From the NCBI RefSeq assembly GCF_017875835.1, contig NZ_JAGING010000001.1:2356001-2420000 (forward strand): a stretch of 64,000 nucleotides of DNA, written 5' to 3'. This stretch comes from Psychrobacter sp. PL19 (GTDB lineage: Bacteria > Pseudomonadota > Gammaproteobacteria > Pseudomonadales > Moraxellaceae). The notes under the pieces are model-generated. The model did not search any database and had not been told where the DNA came from. It worked only from the letters and a program-made list of their open reading frames with translations. Shown piece after piece: positions 38,588-45,999 of the stretch (positions are counted from its first letter, which is position 1; the number at the start of each line of letters is the position of its first letter). Both the position numbers and the translations under genes were made by a program.

Positions 38588-39517
38588 TTAATCAATAAAA
38601 TCTAACCAACCCATATACTGCTCATTGCGGCCGTGAACCACATCAAAATATAGAGTTTGTAATTTTTCAGTCATCTCACCGCGACCACCATTACCAATTT
38701 TACGATCGTCATATTCACGAATAGGTGTGACTTCAGCAGCCGTACCGGTCATAAATATTTCGTCAGCCAGATAAAACTCATCGCGAGTGATGCGACGTTC
38801 AGTGACTTTAATACCTAAATCAGCAGCAAACTGAATAATCGTGCGACGAGTAATACCATCTAGTGCCCCGCCCGCTAAATCTGGGGTATGTAGCTCGCCA
38901 TTCTTAACTAAGAATAAGTTTTCACCTGAGCCTTGGCAGACATAACCTTGTGAGTCCATCATGATTGCTTCGTCATAGCCGTTACGAGTGACTTCTCGAT
39001 TGGCCATAATAGACACTGGATAATTACTCGAGGCTTTGGCTTTGCACATGGTCACATTAGGTAGATGATGCGTGTACGATGAAGTCTTTACACGGATACC
39101 ATTTTGGATACCTTCTTCACCAAGATAAGCACCCCAATGCCAGGCCGCAACCATCGCATTGACACTATTATCATGAGCCGCTAAGCCTAGCTTTTCTGCG
39201 CCGAGCCATATCAGCGGACGAATATAGGCTTCTTCTAGATTGTTCTGCTTGACCACATCTTTATGTGCTTGCTCAAGAGTAGCCGCATCAAAAGGCACTT
39301 CCAATTGAAAAATAAAGGCCGAACCCAGCAAACGCTCGACATGATCAGTTAAGCGAAAAACGGCAGTACGCTTGTCCGCCGTTTGGTAAGCGCGAACGCC
39401 TTCAAATACCGCAATGCCGTAATGTAGGCTGTGGGTCAATACATGAACCTTGGCATCTGGCTGATCTATCATCGTGCCATTCATCCAAAGCTTGCCATCT
39501 TGTGTTGCCATGTTCAT
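38588..39517 (-). CDS. ilvE: Branched-chain amino acid aminotransferase
   Basis: A 309-residue PLP enzyme of fold type IV that makes valine, leucine and isoleucine from their keto acids. The PLP lysine is K161 in CKAKASSNY, and YDEAIMMDSQGYVCQGSGENLF is the family signature with the glutamate that binds the cofactor ring. HYGIAVFEGVRAY and LTDHVERL near the start and EIFMTGTAAEVTPI near the end are further IlvE marks. AAGGA lies 7 bases before the ATG. It is separated from the glycan locus by a hairpin and from glnE by about 210 bp; leuA, of the same pathway, is 14 kb away. Confidence 0.96.
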   Translation of the reverse strand: MNMATQDGKLWMNGTMIDQPDAKVHVLTHSLHYGIAVFEGVRAYQTADKRTAVFRLTDHVERLLGSAFIFQLEVPFDAATLEQAHKDVVKQNNLEEAYIRPLIWLGAEKLGLAAHDNSVNAMVAAWHWGAYLGEEGIQNGIRVKTSSYTHHLPNVTMCKAKASSNYPVSIMANREVTRNGYDEAIMMDSQGYVCQGSGENLFLVKNGELHTPDLAGGALDGITRRTIIQFAADLGIKVTERRITRDEFYLADEIFMTGTAAEVTPIREYDDRKIGNGGRGEMTEKLQTLYFDVVHGRNEQYMGWLDFID

Positions 39518-39728
39518 TTTATATTCCTTTTGCTAGCGCTGTCGTCTAACTTTTTTGAGTAAGTGTTGATTAAAGTTATCTCTACCAATGATGCTGATTC
39601 TAAACGACTATCTATTTTCAGACTTTATAGTGTGCAAATGATTATATCACTGGCAGACTAAGCGAATGAAATATTTTAGTTGGGGGTTAAGTGGCTTTTA
39701 TTTATATCAACTTGCTGGTTGATATGAC

Positions 39729-42584
39729 CTACTGTTCCTCTGTTGGTTCTACACCCATAAGATGCTGCCATTGAGCTTGCACCAAAGCTCTAGTGTCTGT
39801 CCATAACGACTCATCAACTAATAACGATTGCTCAGATAAAGCCAATTGATGGGTCGCTGCCCGAATTCTTAAATAAGCATCAGTCAAGTCCTGACATACT
39901 TGCGTGTTCCAGATACCCAGCAATGCCACTTCTTCAAAGATACGAACGTTATCACTCCATTTAGTGAGCGTTGGATAGTCATGGGAATAAGCCAGTACCG
40001 CAAACTGAGCCAGAAACTCAATGTCAATAATACCACCAGCATCTTGTTTTAAATGAAACTTGCCAGCTTGTTGTTGCCACTGACTGGTGCCCAGATGTTT
40101 TTGCATCTTAATACGCATGCTCGTCACTTCTATACGCACCTGTTCTAGAGTACGTGGCAATGCCAGCACCGTTCGACGAATATCACAAAAGCGCATAGTC
40201 ACACGCTTGTCACCGCAGATCGCCCGTGCTCGTACTAGTGCTTGATGTTCCCATGACCAGGCCTTACGCAGCTGATAAGTCTCAAACGCGTGACAGGAGA
40301 CTACCATCATGCCGGCATTCCCAGAGGGACGCAAGCGCATGTCAACTTCATAAGCGCGACCATCACGGGTTTGGGTATTTAAAAAGGTCATCAACTTTTG
40401 AGCGAGGCGCGCCGCAAACTTCATGCCACTTACCGAATGCTCGCCCGTGGTCATGCCCTGCTCTTTTATCTTGTGTAAGAACACCAGATCTAAATCGGAA
40501 GAATACGAGAGTTCAAGCCCGCCAAGCTTGCCATAACCAATGATAGCAAAGCCACAATCCGCTTCAGTAACCGGATCACCATCTTGAGCGATGGGGTAAC
40601 CATAGCGCTTAACTATTTCTGCAAAGGCACGCTCAAGCGCCGCCTCTAACACCACTGCTGCGATGTGTGTTAGAGAATCTGACACCTTCATAATAGGCCG
40701 CTCAGCGAGCACATCACTAGCGGCCACTGCCAATACTTGATTCTTTTTGAATAAGCGCAGTACACTGAGCAGTTTTTCTTCGTCACTGGGCTCTACCCGT
40801 AATAACTGTTGACGTAAAATATCACGCAGCTCAGGCTTATCAGGCAAGTGACGATAGCGCTGCTGTAAAAAAGTATCGAGCAATACCGGATAACGAGCCA
40901 GCTCTTTGGCAATCCAAGGACTGGCTGACAGCATCGGAATCAATTCGACCGTCGCGTTAGGGTTTTCTGCGATCATAACTAAATAAATGGAACGGCGACA
41001 AATAGCCTCAAGCAGGGCAATCAAGCGCGGCAGTGCGGTATTGGCTAATTGCTGGTGTTCTTGATGCGACAGCAGCGCATGTACGATCAGGGGGTAGGCT
41101 TCATCTAAACGAGTTCTGGCCTCATCACTAAGGTTAGCCACCATCTTTGACTGCCAAAAAACCGCTAATTGCGCACGATTCTCTTCGGTTAATACGGTAT
41201 CGAGCTGAGCGATTTTTTTATCAAGATCAACCGGCTCAAGGGCAGTGTCTTCTTGTGCCGGAGTTTGACGTTCAGTCACCATCCGCTCAAACGGTACGTT
41301 GACAGTGTCCCGGTGGTGGTTGAGTGTCGTCAGTAATGCCGTCCAATCTTCAAAACCAAGAGTAATGGCGAGGTTATGCTGCCACTGAGCATCATGCGGC
41401 AAACGCTGGGTCTGTTGATCATTAATCGCTTGAATGCCATGCTCAAGCCGACGTAAGAATCGATAGGCCGCCTGTAATTGCTCATAAGTTAACTGCTCTA
41501 GGTAGCCCAATTTGCATAAGGCTTGCAAAGCTTGCAAGCAAGACTTGACCTGTAACTGTGGGTGCCTACCGCCATGAATCAACTGAAAAGCTTGTACAAT
41601 AAATTCAATATCGCGGATGCCACCTGCCCCAAGCTTGATATTGTCCAAATCCTCACGCTGCGCCACTTGATTTTGAATTAACGATTTCATCTCACGCAGC
41701 GCCGAAAATGCACTATAGTCAACATAGTATCGAAAGACGAACGGCTTGATAAGGGCTTGTAGTTGGTCATAAAACGGCGGTGGAATTTGACCAACCACGC
41801 GCGCCTTTAACCAAGCAAAACGCTCCCAGGGACGACCATGATGGGTAAAGTATTTTTTTAGTGCTGATAGATGAATAGCGAGGTCACTACCGTCACCCCA
41901 TGGGCGCAAGCGCATGTCTACCCGAAATACAAAGCCATCAGCGGTATTATTATCAAGCAGCTTGATAATGCCTTGACCCAATCTAGTCATAAAACGCTTA
42001 TTATCTATACTGCGTGTACCCTGAGCCTTGTCACCATCAGTCTCACCTCGGCCCTGATGTACAAATATCAGATCAATATCACTAGACAGGTTCAGCTCAT
42101 GAGCCCCTAGCTTACCCATCGCCATAATCGCCATATCATCAATTTGGCTGTTACCTTTGGCGTTAATAAACATGGGATGCCCATACTGCCTAGCTAGGTG
42201 CTGATAGGTATACTCCTTAGCAAATAAAATACAGCCATCAGCGAATTCAGACAGCTCATCAGTCAGTTGCTCAAGCGTAATTAATGCCAAGGCATCTTGC
42301 CAAATCCAACGCATCATTAGCAGCATACGCAGATGCCGTAGACCACTCATTACCTTGGACTCATCAGCCAGCTGGTAATTCTCATCTAAGGTATAATCTT
42401 GAATAAGATCATCAATTTGCTGGCGAGTTAAGGTATATTCTAATGGATAGCTGCGTAAAAATGTCTGGCACGAAACCGTTCGACTTTCCCAAATCTGATA
42501 CGCAAACTCACTGGCAGTTTCCAGTACTTGTAGCTGGATGGGTGTAGGCTGGTAACCGGTACTATTGGGTGTGGCAGATAGCAT
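39729..42584 (-). CDS. glnE: Glutamine synthetase adenylyltransferase / deadenylase
   Basis: A 951-residue bifunctional enzyme that adds or removes AMP on glutamine synthetase in response to PII and glutamine. Two nucleotidyltransferase domains are visible: the N-terminal deadenylase with MGKLGAHELNLSSDIDLIFV (about residues 165-190) and the C-terminal adenylyltransferase with YGKLGGLELSYSSDLDLVFL. A central helical part and the C-terminal helical bundle complete the family layout. Length is close to E. coli GlnE (946). I start at ATG 42584, with AGGAG upstream, rather than at 42608, which lacks one. It is a single-gene unit; glnA is not in the window. Confidence 0.96.
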   Translation of the reverse strand: MLSATPNSTGYQPTPIQLQVLETASEFAYQIWESRTVSCQTFLRSYPLEYTLTRQQIDDLIQDYTLDENYQLADESKVMSGLRHLRMLLMMRWIWQDALALITLEQLTDELSEFADGCILFAKEYTYQHLARQYGHPMFINAKGNSQIDDMAIMAMGKLGAHELNLSSDIDLIFVHQGRGETDGDKAQGTRSIDNKRFMTRLGQGIIKLLDNNTADGFVFRVDMRLRPWGDGSDLAIHLSALKKYFTHHGRPWERFAWLKARVVGQIPPPFYDQLQALIKPFVFRYYVDYSAFSALREMKSLIQNQVAQREDLDNIKLGAGGIRDIEFIVQAFQLIHGGRHPQLQVKSCLQALQALCKLGYLEQLTYEQLQAAYRFLRRLEHGIQAINDQQTQRLPHDAQWQHNLAITLGFEDWTALLTTLNHHRDTVNVPFERMVTERQTPAQEDTALEPVDLDKKIAQLDTVLTEENRAQLAVFWQSKMVANLSDEARTRLDEAYPLIVHALLSHQEHQQLANTALPRLIALLEAICRRSIYLVMIAENPNATVELIPMLSASPWIAKELARYPVLLDTFLQQRYRHLPDKPELRDILRQQLLRVEPSDEEKLLSVLRLFKKNQVLAVAASDVLAERPIMKVSDSLTHIAAVVLEAALERAFAEIVKRYGYPIAQDGDPVTEADCGFAIIGYGKLGGLELSYSSDLDLVFLHKIKEQGMTTGEHSVSGMKFAARLAQKLMTFLNTQTRDGRAYEVDMRLRPSGNAGMMVVSCHAFETYQLRKAWSWEHQALVRARAICGDKRVTMRFCDIRRTVLALPRTLEQVRIEVTSMRIKMQKHLGTSQWQQQAGKFHLKQDAGGIIDIEFLAQFAVLAYSHDYPTLTKWSDNVRIFEEVALLGIWNTQVCQDLTDAYLRIRAATHQLALSEQSLLVDESLWTDTRALVQAQWQHLMGVEPTEEQ

Positions 42585-42950
42585 AACGACAACAACTCCT
42601 GGCAGCATAGAAGGATAAGGCTACGTAAACTTAGCGGAAATTTTATCGTTTTTTCTTACGATATGACCATAGTAATCCTTGACTATAATGAGTACAGAAT
42701 TACTTTTAACAGCGTTATCATCCTCTGATTTAGTCGGCTTTATGGTAGCATGAATAATGCAAACATAGACGGCGTGCCTTTCTTTTTGTAGCAATCTTCT
42801 GTCTAGGTGGCTATCAAGACCACCTCAAGCAAGACCACCTCAAGGCTCGAGACCCATGAACACTTTAGTCAAAAAGGTGCCTCTATAGAAGGATTTTTGG
42901 TCTTTGACTTCAAACACCAGTTTGACGATGCCAAAAAACAGCTTGGGGAG

Positions 42951-42959
42951 TGGTATAAT
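42951..42959 (+). promoter_or_regulatory. Extended -10 promoter for the tus operon
   Basis: TGGTATAAT at 42951-42959 is a strong extended -10 element. No good -35 lies 17 bases upstream. Transcription would begin near 42966, about 28 bases before the favoured tusD start codon. Confidence 0.6.
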
Positions 42960-42993
42960 ACTAGCGACCTGCAATACTTGCGATACGATACCT

Positions 42994-43497
42994 ATGACTA
43001 TGCTTGCAACCGCTGCCCCTACTACACTGCTATTAATTACCGCTGACCCCAGTCATCCGCTTGCTCATTTAGCACTACGCTATGCTCGAGCATTGCTTCA
43101 ACTCACAGTAACGGCTACTGCTGCTAGTAACGAGGGTGATGATGGTACTGGCCAGCTTAATAGCTCTGATGTACCTCATAGCCCTGCTACCAGTGATAAT
43201 ATAAAGCAGCCGCTAAACATCTTCTTTTATGCCGATGCCGCGTATACTGCCAATCGCTTACGCTGGCAATCTGCTGACCAGCTAAACTTAACACAGCAGT
43301 GGCAACGTCTGTCTGAGCAGTATCAGCTGCCGCTACCAAGCTGTGTCAGTACTGCGCTCACCCGCGGTATTAGCGATACTGACAATAGCGCTCGTCACCG
43401 GTTAGATGGCGAAAATCTAGCGACAGGGTTTCATTTAGTAGGATTAAGTGAGCTGGCAATGATGATGCAGGGTGACTGCCGCCTGATACAGTTCTAA
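42994..43497 (+). CDS. tusD: Sulfurtransferase TusD
   Basis: A DsrE-family sulfur carrier of about 167 residues. With TusB and TusC it relays sulfur from TusA to TusE for 2-thiolation of U34 in tRNAs for Lys, Glu and Gln. The active cysteine is in LPSCVSTALTRGI (C117 from this start), matching the family CxxxALRRG pattern, and the terminal GLSELAMMMQGDCRLIQF fits TusD. About 35 Asp/Ser/Thr-rich residues are inserted in the middle (GDDGTGQLNSSDVPHSPATS), so it is longer than E. coli TusD (128). I start at ATG 42994 (43000 also possible) because the promoter at 42951 would leave an earlier start untranscribed. First gene of tusDCBE. Confidence 0.85.
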   Translation: MTMLATAAPTTLLLITADPSHPLAHLALRYARALLQLTVTATAASNEGDDGTGQLNSSDVPHSPATSDNIKQPLNIFFYADAAYTANRLRWQSADQLNLTQQWQRLSEQYQLPLPSCVSTALTRGISDTDNSARHRLDGENLATGFHLVGLSELAMMMQGDCRLIQF

Positions 43498-43520
43498 TAA
43501 CGCCTTATTGGGAATAAACC

Positions 43521-43844
43521 ATGAAATTACTCATTCAGCTGCGCACACCGACCGAAGTGGCCAGTTATGAAGGCTGCGCGCTCGCTTTGACATTGGCGAC
43601 CTTTGGTCATGAGGTGCAGCTGTATTTGGACGCGTCAGTGTTTGGCTTATTACTGCAGCCCAAATCCCGTTTACAGGGTATGATTCAGTCTCTCGAATTA
43701 TATGACATGCCAGCCGCTTGGCTACCTAATGACGTGTTTAGCGGTTGGCTCACGGGTATGTTGCCAGCTGACTTGGCGACGCAATTGACATTGATACCTG
43801 CAATCATTAACTCACAAGACTTTGATCAGATTCTAAGCTTCTAG
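43521..43844 (+). CDS. tusC: Sulfurtransferase subunit TusC
   Basis: A 107-residue DsrF/TusC-like subunit of the TusBCD heterohexamer. MKLLIQLRTPTEVASYEGCALAL begins the DsrE-type fold; QSLELYDMPAAWLP and the ending DFDQILSF match the GLYDI...VILRF pattern of TusC. Unlike TusD it has no catalytic Cys in the usual place, as expected. It lies 23 bp after tusD and 60 bp before tusB. The 7-bp tandem repeat at its 3' end includes the stop codon. Confidence 0.85.
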   Translation: MKLLIQLRTPTEVASYEGCALALTLATFGHEVQLYLDASVFGLLLQPKSRLQGMIQSLELYDMPAAWLPNDVFSGWLTGMLPADLATQLTLIPAIINSQDFDQILSF

Positions 43845-43863
43845 CTTCTAGCTTCTAGCTTCT
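43836..43863. repeat. 7-bp tandem repeat (AGCTTCT), four units
   Basis: Four perfect AGCTTCT units that include the tusC stop codon TAG, between tusC and tusB. Confidence 0.95.
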
Positions 43864-43904
43864 GATCATTGTATATATCATAGCCACACCAATTGGACAC
43901 CCTT

Positions 43905-44234
43905 ATGGCCACCTTATACCAATTACACAGCGCCATGGATACCCTGAGGCGCAGCACTAAAGAAATAGCGCTGACCTGGCGCGCTGGCGACAGTATTCTA
44001 TTACTGGGTACGACGGTCGCTTTTATTGACTGGTTAGAGGCTTATTTGGATGAGAGTGAAATACGAGGTGTTGGCGGTATTTATGCGCTTGTCGATGATG
44101 TGGCACAGCTAGCAGCCAGTACGACCGCTGAGCTAAACCTCAATGCCAAATTGACCCGAATTTTGACTGATGAAGAGTGGGTTAAAATGACCCAAGACCC
44201 CCAGTTTGATAAAGTGGTAACCATTGCCTTATGA
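43905..44234 (+). CDS. tusB: Sulfurtransferase subunit TusB
   Basis: A 109-residue DsrH/TusB-like protein, third subunit of the TusBCD complex. MATLYQLHSAMDTL fits the TusB start, followed by DSILLLGTTVAF and IYALVDDVAQ, with ILTDEEWVKMTQ near the end. The ATG at 43905 is preferred; the frame continues upstream only to a TTG at 43893. Assignment rests mainly on its position between tusC and tusE. Its stop overlaps the tusE start (ATGA). Confidence 0.82.
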   Translation: MATLYQLHSAMDTLRRSTKEIALTWRAGDSILLLGTTVAFIDWLEAYLDESEIRGVGGIYALVDDVAQLAASTTAELNLNAKLTRILTDEEWVKMTQDPQFDKVVTIAL

Positions 44235-44596
44235 CTATTTCTACCAAGCCTACTATTGCTAATAACGCGTCTATCAGCAGTGGCGACATTACGTTGGATC
44301 AAGACGGCCACTTATGTGATCATTCCATTTGGACACCTATACTTGCCCAACAGCTTGCAGATACGTTGGATGTCAATTTGAGTGTTGAACATCTGCAGAT
44401 CTTGCAGCAAGTACGCGCATTTTTTGATAAATTCAATCACGCGCCTGCTACTCGTCCACTGATCAAATGGCTACAACAGACCCTACCTGAGCACGAGATT
44501 AGTAATCAAAAGCTACAACAATTATTCAATACCGGCTTGGTCGCCCGCCATGTTAATCGTCTTGCTGGACTGCCCAAACCGCCTAACTGTTTATAA
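44231..44596 (+). CDS. tusE: Sulfur relay protein TusE (DsrC family)
   Basis: A 121-residue DsrC-family protein that receives sulfur from TusD and hands it to MnmA for tRNA 2-thiolation. The C-terminal arm AGLPKPPNCL ends in the penultimate catalytic cysteine C120, the defining mark. GDITLDQDGHL and LADTLDVNLSVEHLQILQQ match the helical core. The start overlaps the tusB stop by four bases, so translation is coupled. In E. coli tusE is elsewhere from tusBCD; here all four are contiguous. Confidence 0.93.
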   Translation: MTISTKPTIANNASISSGDITLDQDGHLCDHSIWTPILAQQLADTLDVNLSVEHLQILQQVRAFFDKFNHAPATRPLIKWLQQTLPEHEISNQKLQQLFNTGLVARHVNRLAGLPKPPNCL

Positions 44597-44642
44597 TGCT
44601 TAGCAGGTTATAACGCCTAGCGAGTCATAACGCTTGGCGCAC
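44592..44642. repeat. 17-bp tandem repeat, three degenerate units
   Basis: Three units based on TATAACGCTTAGCGAGT fill the space between the tusE stop codon (inside the first unit) and the trmL stop on the other strand. The units may also act as a weak structural terminator, although no T-run is present. Confidence 0.8.
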
Positions 44643-44651
44643 CAGCCGGTA

Positions 44652-45287
44652 TCATTTCGGATCATAGACCGTGAGAGTCTCGTAGCCTACACTGCGACCT
44701 TCATCGCCACCAAAGCCTTGCTGACGCCATACTTCATACAAACAAATCGCCACGCTATTGGATAAGTTCAAGCTGCGCGAGTCAGGTAGCATGGGCAGTC
44801 TCAACCAATGAGCGGCGCCAATATCATCACGTATCACCTCCAACAAACCTGCGGTCTCAGAGCCAAATACCAGTGCGACATTGGGCGCTGTATTTAATGC
44901 GCCATTAGCGTCAGTATTTGATGATTGCTCCGGACTGTCTTCCAAGCTATCTTTTAAACTGTCTTTTAAACTGTCTTTTGAATTGGCATTTGGCTGAGCA
45001 GTAAAATCATAATCATAAAACGGCTTGCTAAGCTTGGTGGTCAATGCCGTGATGATCTGGCAGTCTGCCGCTATTAATGCCTGTTTCGCCACCATCCAGT
45101 CATCATGCACTTTTAAATGTGCATATTCATGGTAATCAAGGCCTGCACGGCGTAACTTCTTATCATCCAGTTCAAACCCTAAAGGTCTCACTAAATGTAG
45201 CTGCGCACCGCTATTAGCACACAAACGAATAATATTGCCGGTGTTGCTGGGCATTTTTGGGGCTACCAGCACAATGTGTATGGTCAT
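44652..45287 (-). CDS. trmL: tRNA (cytidine(34)-2'-O)-methyltransferase TrmL, with insert
   Basis: A 211-residue SPOUT methyltransferase that methylates the wobble ribose of two tRNA-Leu species. MTIHIVLVAPKMPSNTGNI and the block LVRPLGFELDDKKLRRAGLDY, then FGSETAGL and RLPMLPDSRSLNLSNSVAI, form the TrmL knot. Normal TrmL has about 155 residues. Here about 45 extra residues, Ser/Asp/Lys-rich (KDSLKDSLKDSLEDSPEQSS), are inserted before the FGSETAGL strand, coded by a 12-bp tandem repeat. The knot itself is intact, so it is probably active. It converges with tusE, another tRNA wobble modification gene. Confidence 0.92.
   Translation of the reverse strand: MTIHIVLVAPKMPSNTGNIIRLCANSGAQLHLVRPLGFELDDKKLRRAGLDYHEYAHLKVHDDWMVAKQALIAADCQIITALTTKLSKPFYDYDFTAQPNANSKDSLKDSLKDSLEDSPEQSSNTDANGALNTAPNVALVFGSETAGLLEVIRDDIGAAHWLRLPMLPDSRSLNLSNSVAICLYEVWRQQGFGGDEGRSVGYETLTVYDPK
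44944..44979. repeat. 12-bp tandem repeat inside trmL
   Basis: Three units of AAACTGTCTTTT (the first with two changes), coding KDSL repeats. It makes part of the low-complexity insert in TrmL. Confidence 0.9.
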
Positions 45288-45677
45288 AACAATTCCGTAA
45301 GTTGTTCAATCAATAACTGAGTAAGGGTCTGGTCTGTCTTTATAACTATGTTCTGCTTATAACTCATTAGTATAAGAGTATAAGTAACCCTAATTAAATG
45401 ACAGCTATGTAAGGCAGTTTGTAGTTGAGCGTAATGAGAAGTTACAGTTTAGTTTCAATAATTACATTTTGATACTGTGCATAGTTTTTAACTTTTATTA
45501 TGATAGCTATGTTGGATTGCAGTGCAATGCTAAGGATCAGGAAGACATTTTTTATCATGTCTGACATGACTTAATAACAGTGTCACTTTATTCTAAAATT
45601 AGTTTATGGCGTTTTAGCCAAAAGCTCAACGTTATTTACTTTATTGTTATAAATTCACCCATCTTGAGGAAAGTATT
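45288..45677. other. Divergent region trmL / entericidin-like gene
   Basis: About 390 bp, AT-rich. It holds the palindrome at 45555-45569 upstream of the small lipoprotein gene. No other ORF or RNA gene was found. Confidence 0.5.
45555..45569. promoter_or_regulatory. Perfect palindrome, possible operator
   Basis: TCATGTCTGACATGA is a perfect inverted repeat with 7-bp arms and one central base, about 110 bp upstream of the entericidin-like gene. It looks like a dimeric regulator site, but the regulator is unknown. Confidence 0.5.
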
Positions 45678-45818
45678 ATGAAAAAATTAATTATCGCATC
45701 TTTAGCTGCTATGTTTGTACTGACTGGTTGCAACACTTTTAAAGGTTTAGGCCAAGACGTATCAAGTGCTGGTAGCGCTGTAACGGGTAGTGCTCAAGAA
45801 GTACAAAACAAAATCTAG
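45678..45818 (+). CDS. Entericidin-like small lipoprotein
   Basis: A 46-residue lipoprotein: MKKLIIASLAAMFVLTGC with lipobox LTGC (lipidated Cys18), then a short mature peptide with FKGLGQDVSSAGSAVTGSA. That matches the entericidin A/B pattern, in which a Cys-Asn-Thr start is followed by a G-x-G-x-D-x-x-x-A-G-x-A-x-x-x helix. GAGGAAA precedes the ATG and a strong terminator follows, so it is expressed alone. Entericidins are stress-related, cell-envelope peptides sometimes viewed as a toxin/antidote pair; here only one copy is present. It is easily missed by gene finders because of its size. Confidence 0.88.
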   Translation: MKKLIIASLAAMFVLTGCNTFKGLGQDVSSAGSAVTGSAQEVQNKI

Positions 45819-45843
45819 GTTTTAATACTCAGATTTAATGTTT

Positions 45844-45876
45844 AAAAGGCTTACCTTATTGGTAAGCCTTTTTTTT
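45844..45876 (+). terminator. Rho-independent terminator of the entericidin-like gene
   Basis: Perfect 12-bp stem (AAAAGGCTTACC at 45844-45855 with 45861-45872), 5-nt loop, followed by a T-run. Confidence 0.95.
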
Positions 45877-45908
45877 ATGCTGTTTTTGATGCTCATTTAT
45901 AGAAGGGG

Positions 45909-45960
45909 ATAGCCAGTTAGAAATAAAATAGATACATTTGTGTCAGGGTGCTACTGGTAT
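45909..45960. repeat. Dispersed MITE-like repeat, partial copy D
   Basis: Matches, in reverse complement, the right end of the copy at 59846-59995: the shared part runs from a TAGCCAGTT-like end through AAATAAAATAGATACATTTG and TGTCAGGGT to CTACTGGTAT. The rest of the element is absent. It lies between the entericidin-like gene and hemW. Confidence 0.75.
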
Positions 45961-45999
45961 CTTAGGATACAAAGTTATGGTCGTTCATAACGAACTAGG

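Noticed and set aside
42807..43046. Separate 79-codon gene before tusD
   Set aside because: It runs across the tus promoter and the tusD start in another frame, has no ribosome site, and its first part is coded by a small direct repeat. It looks like a chance frame.
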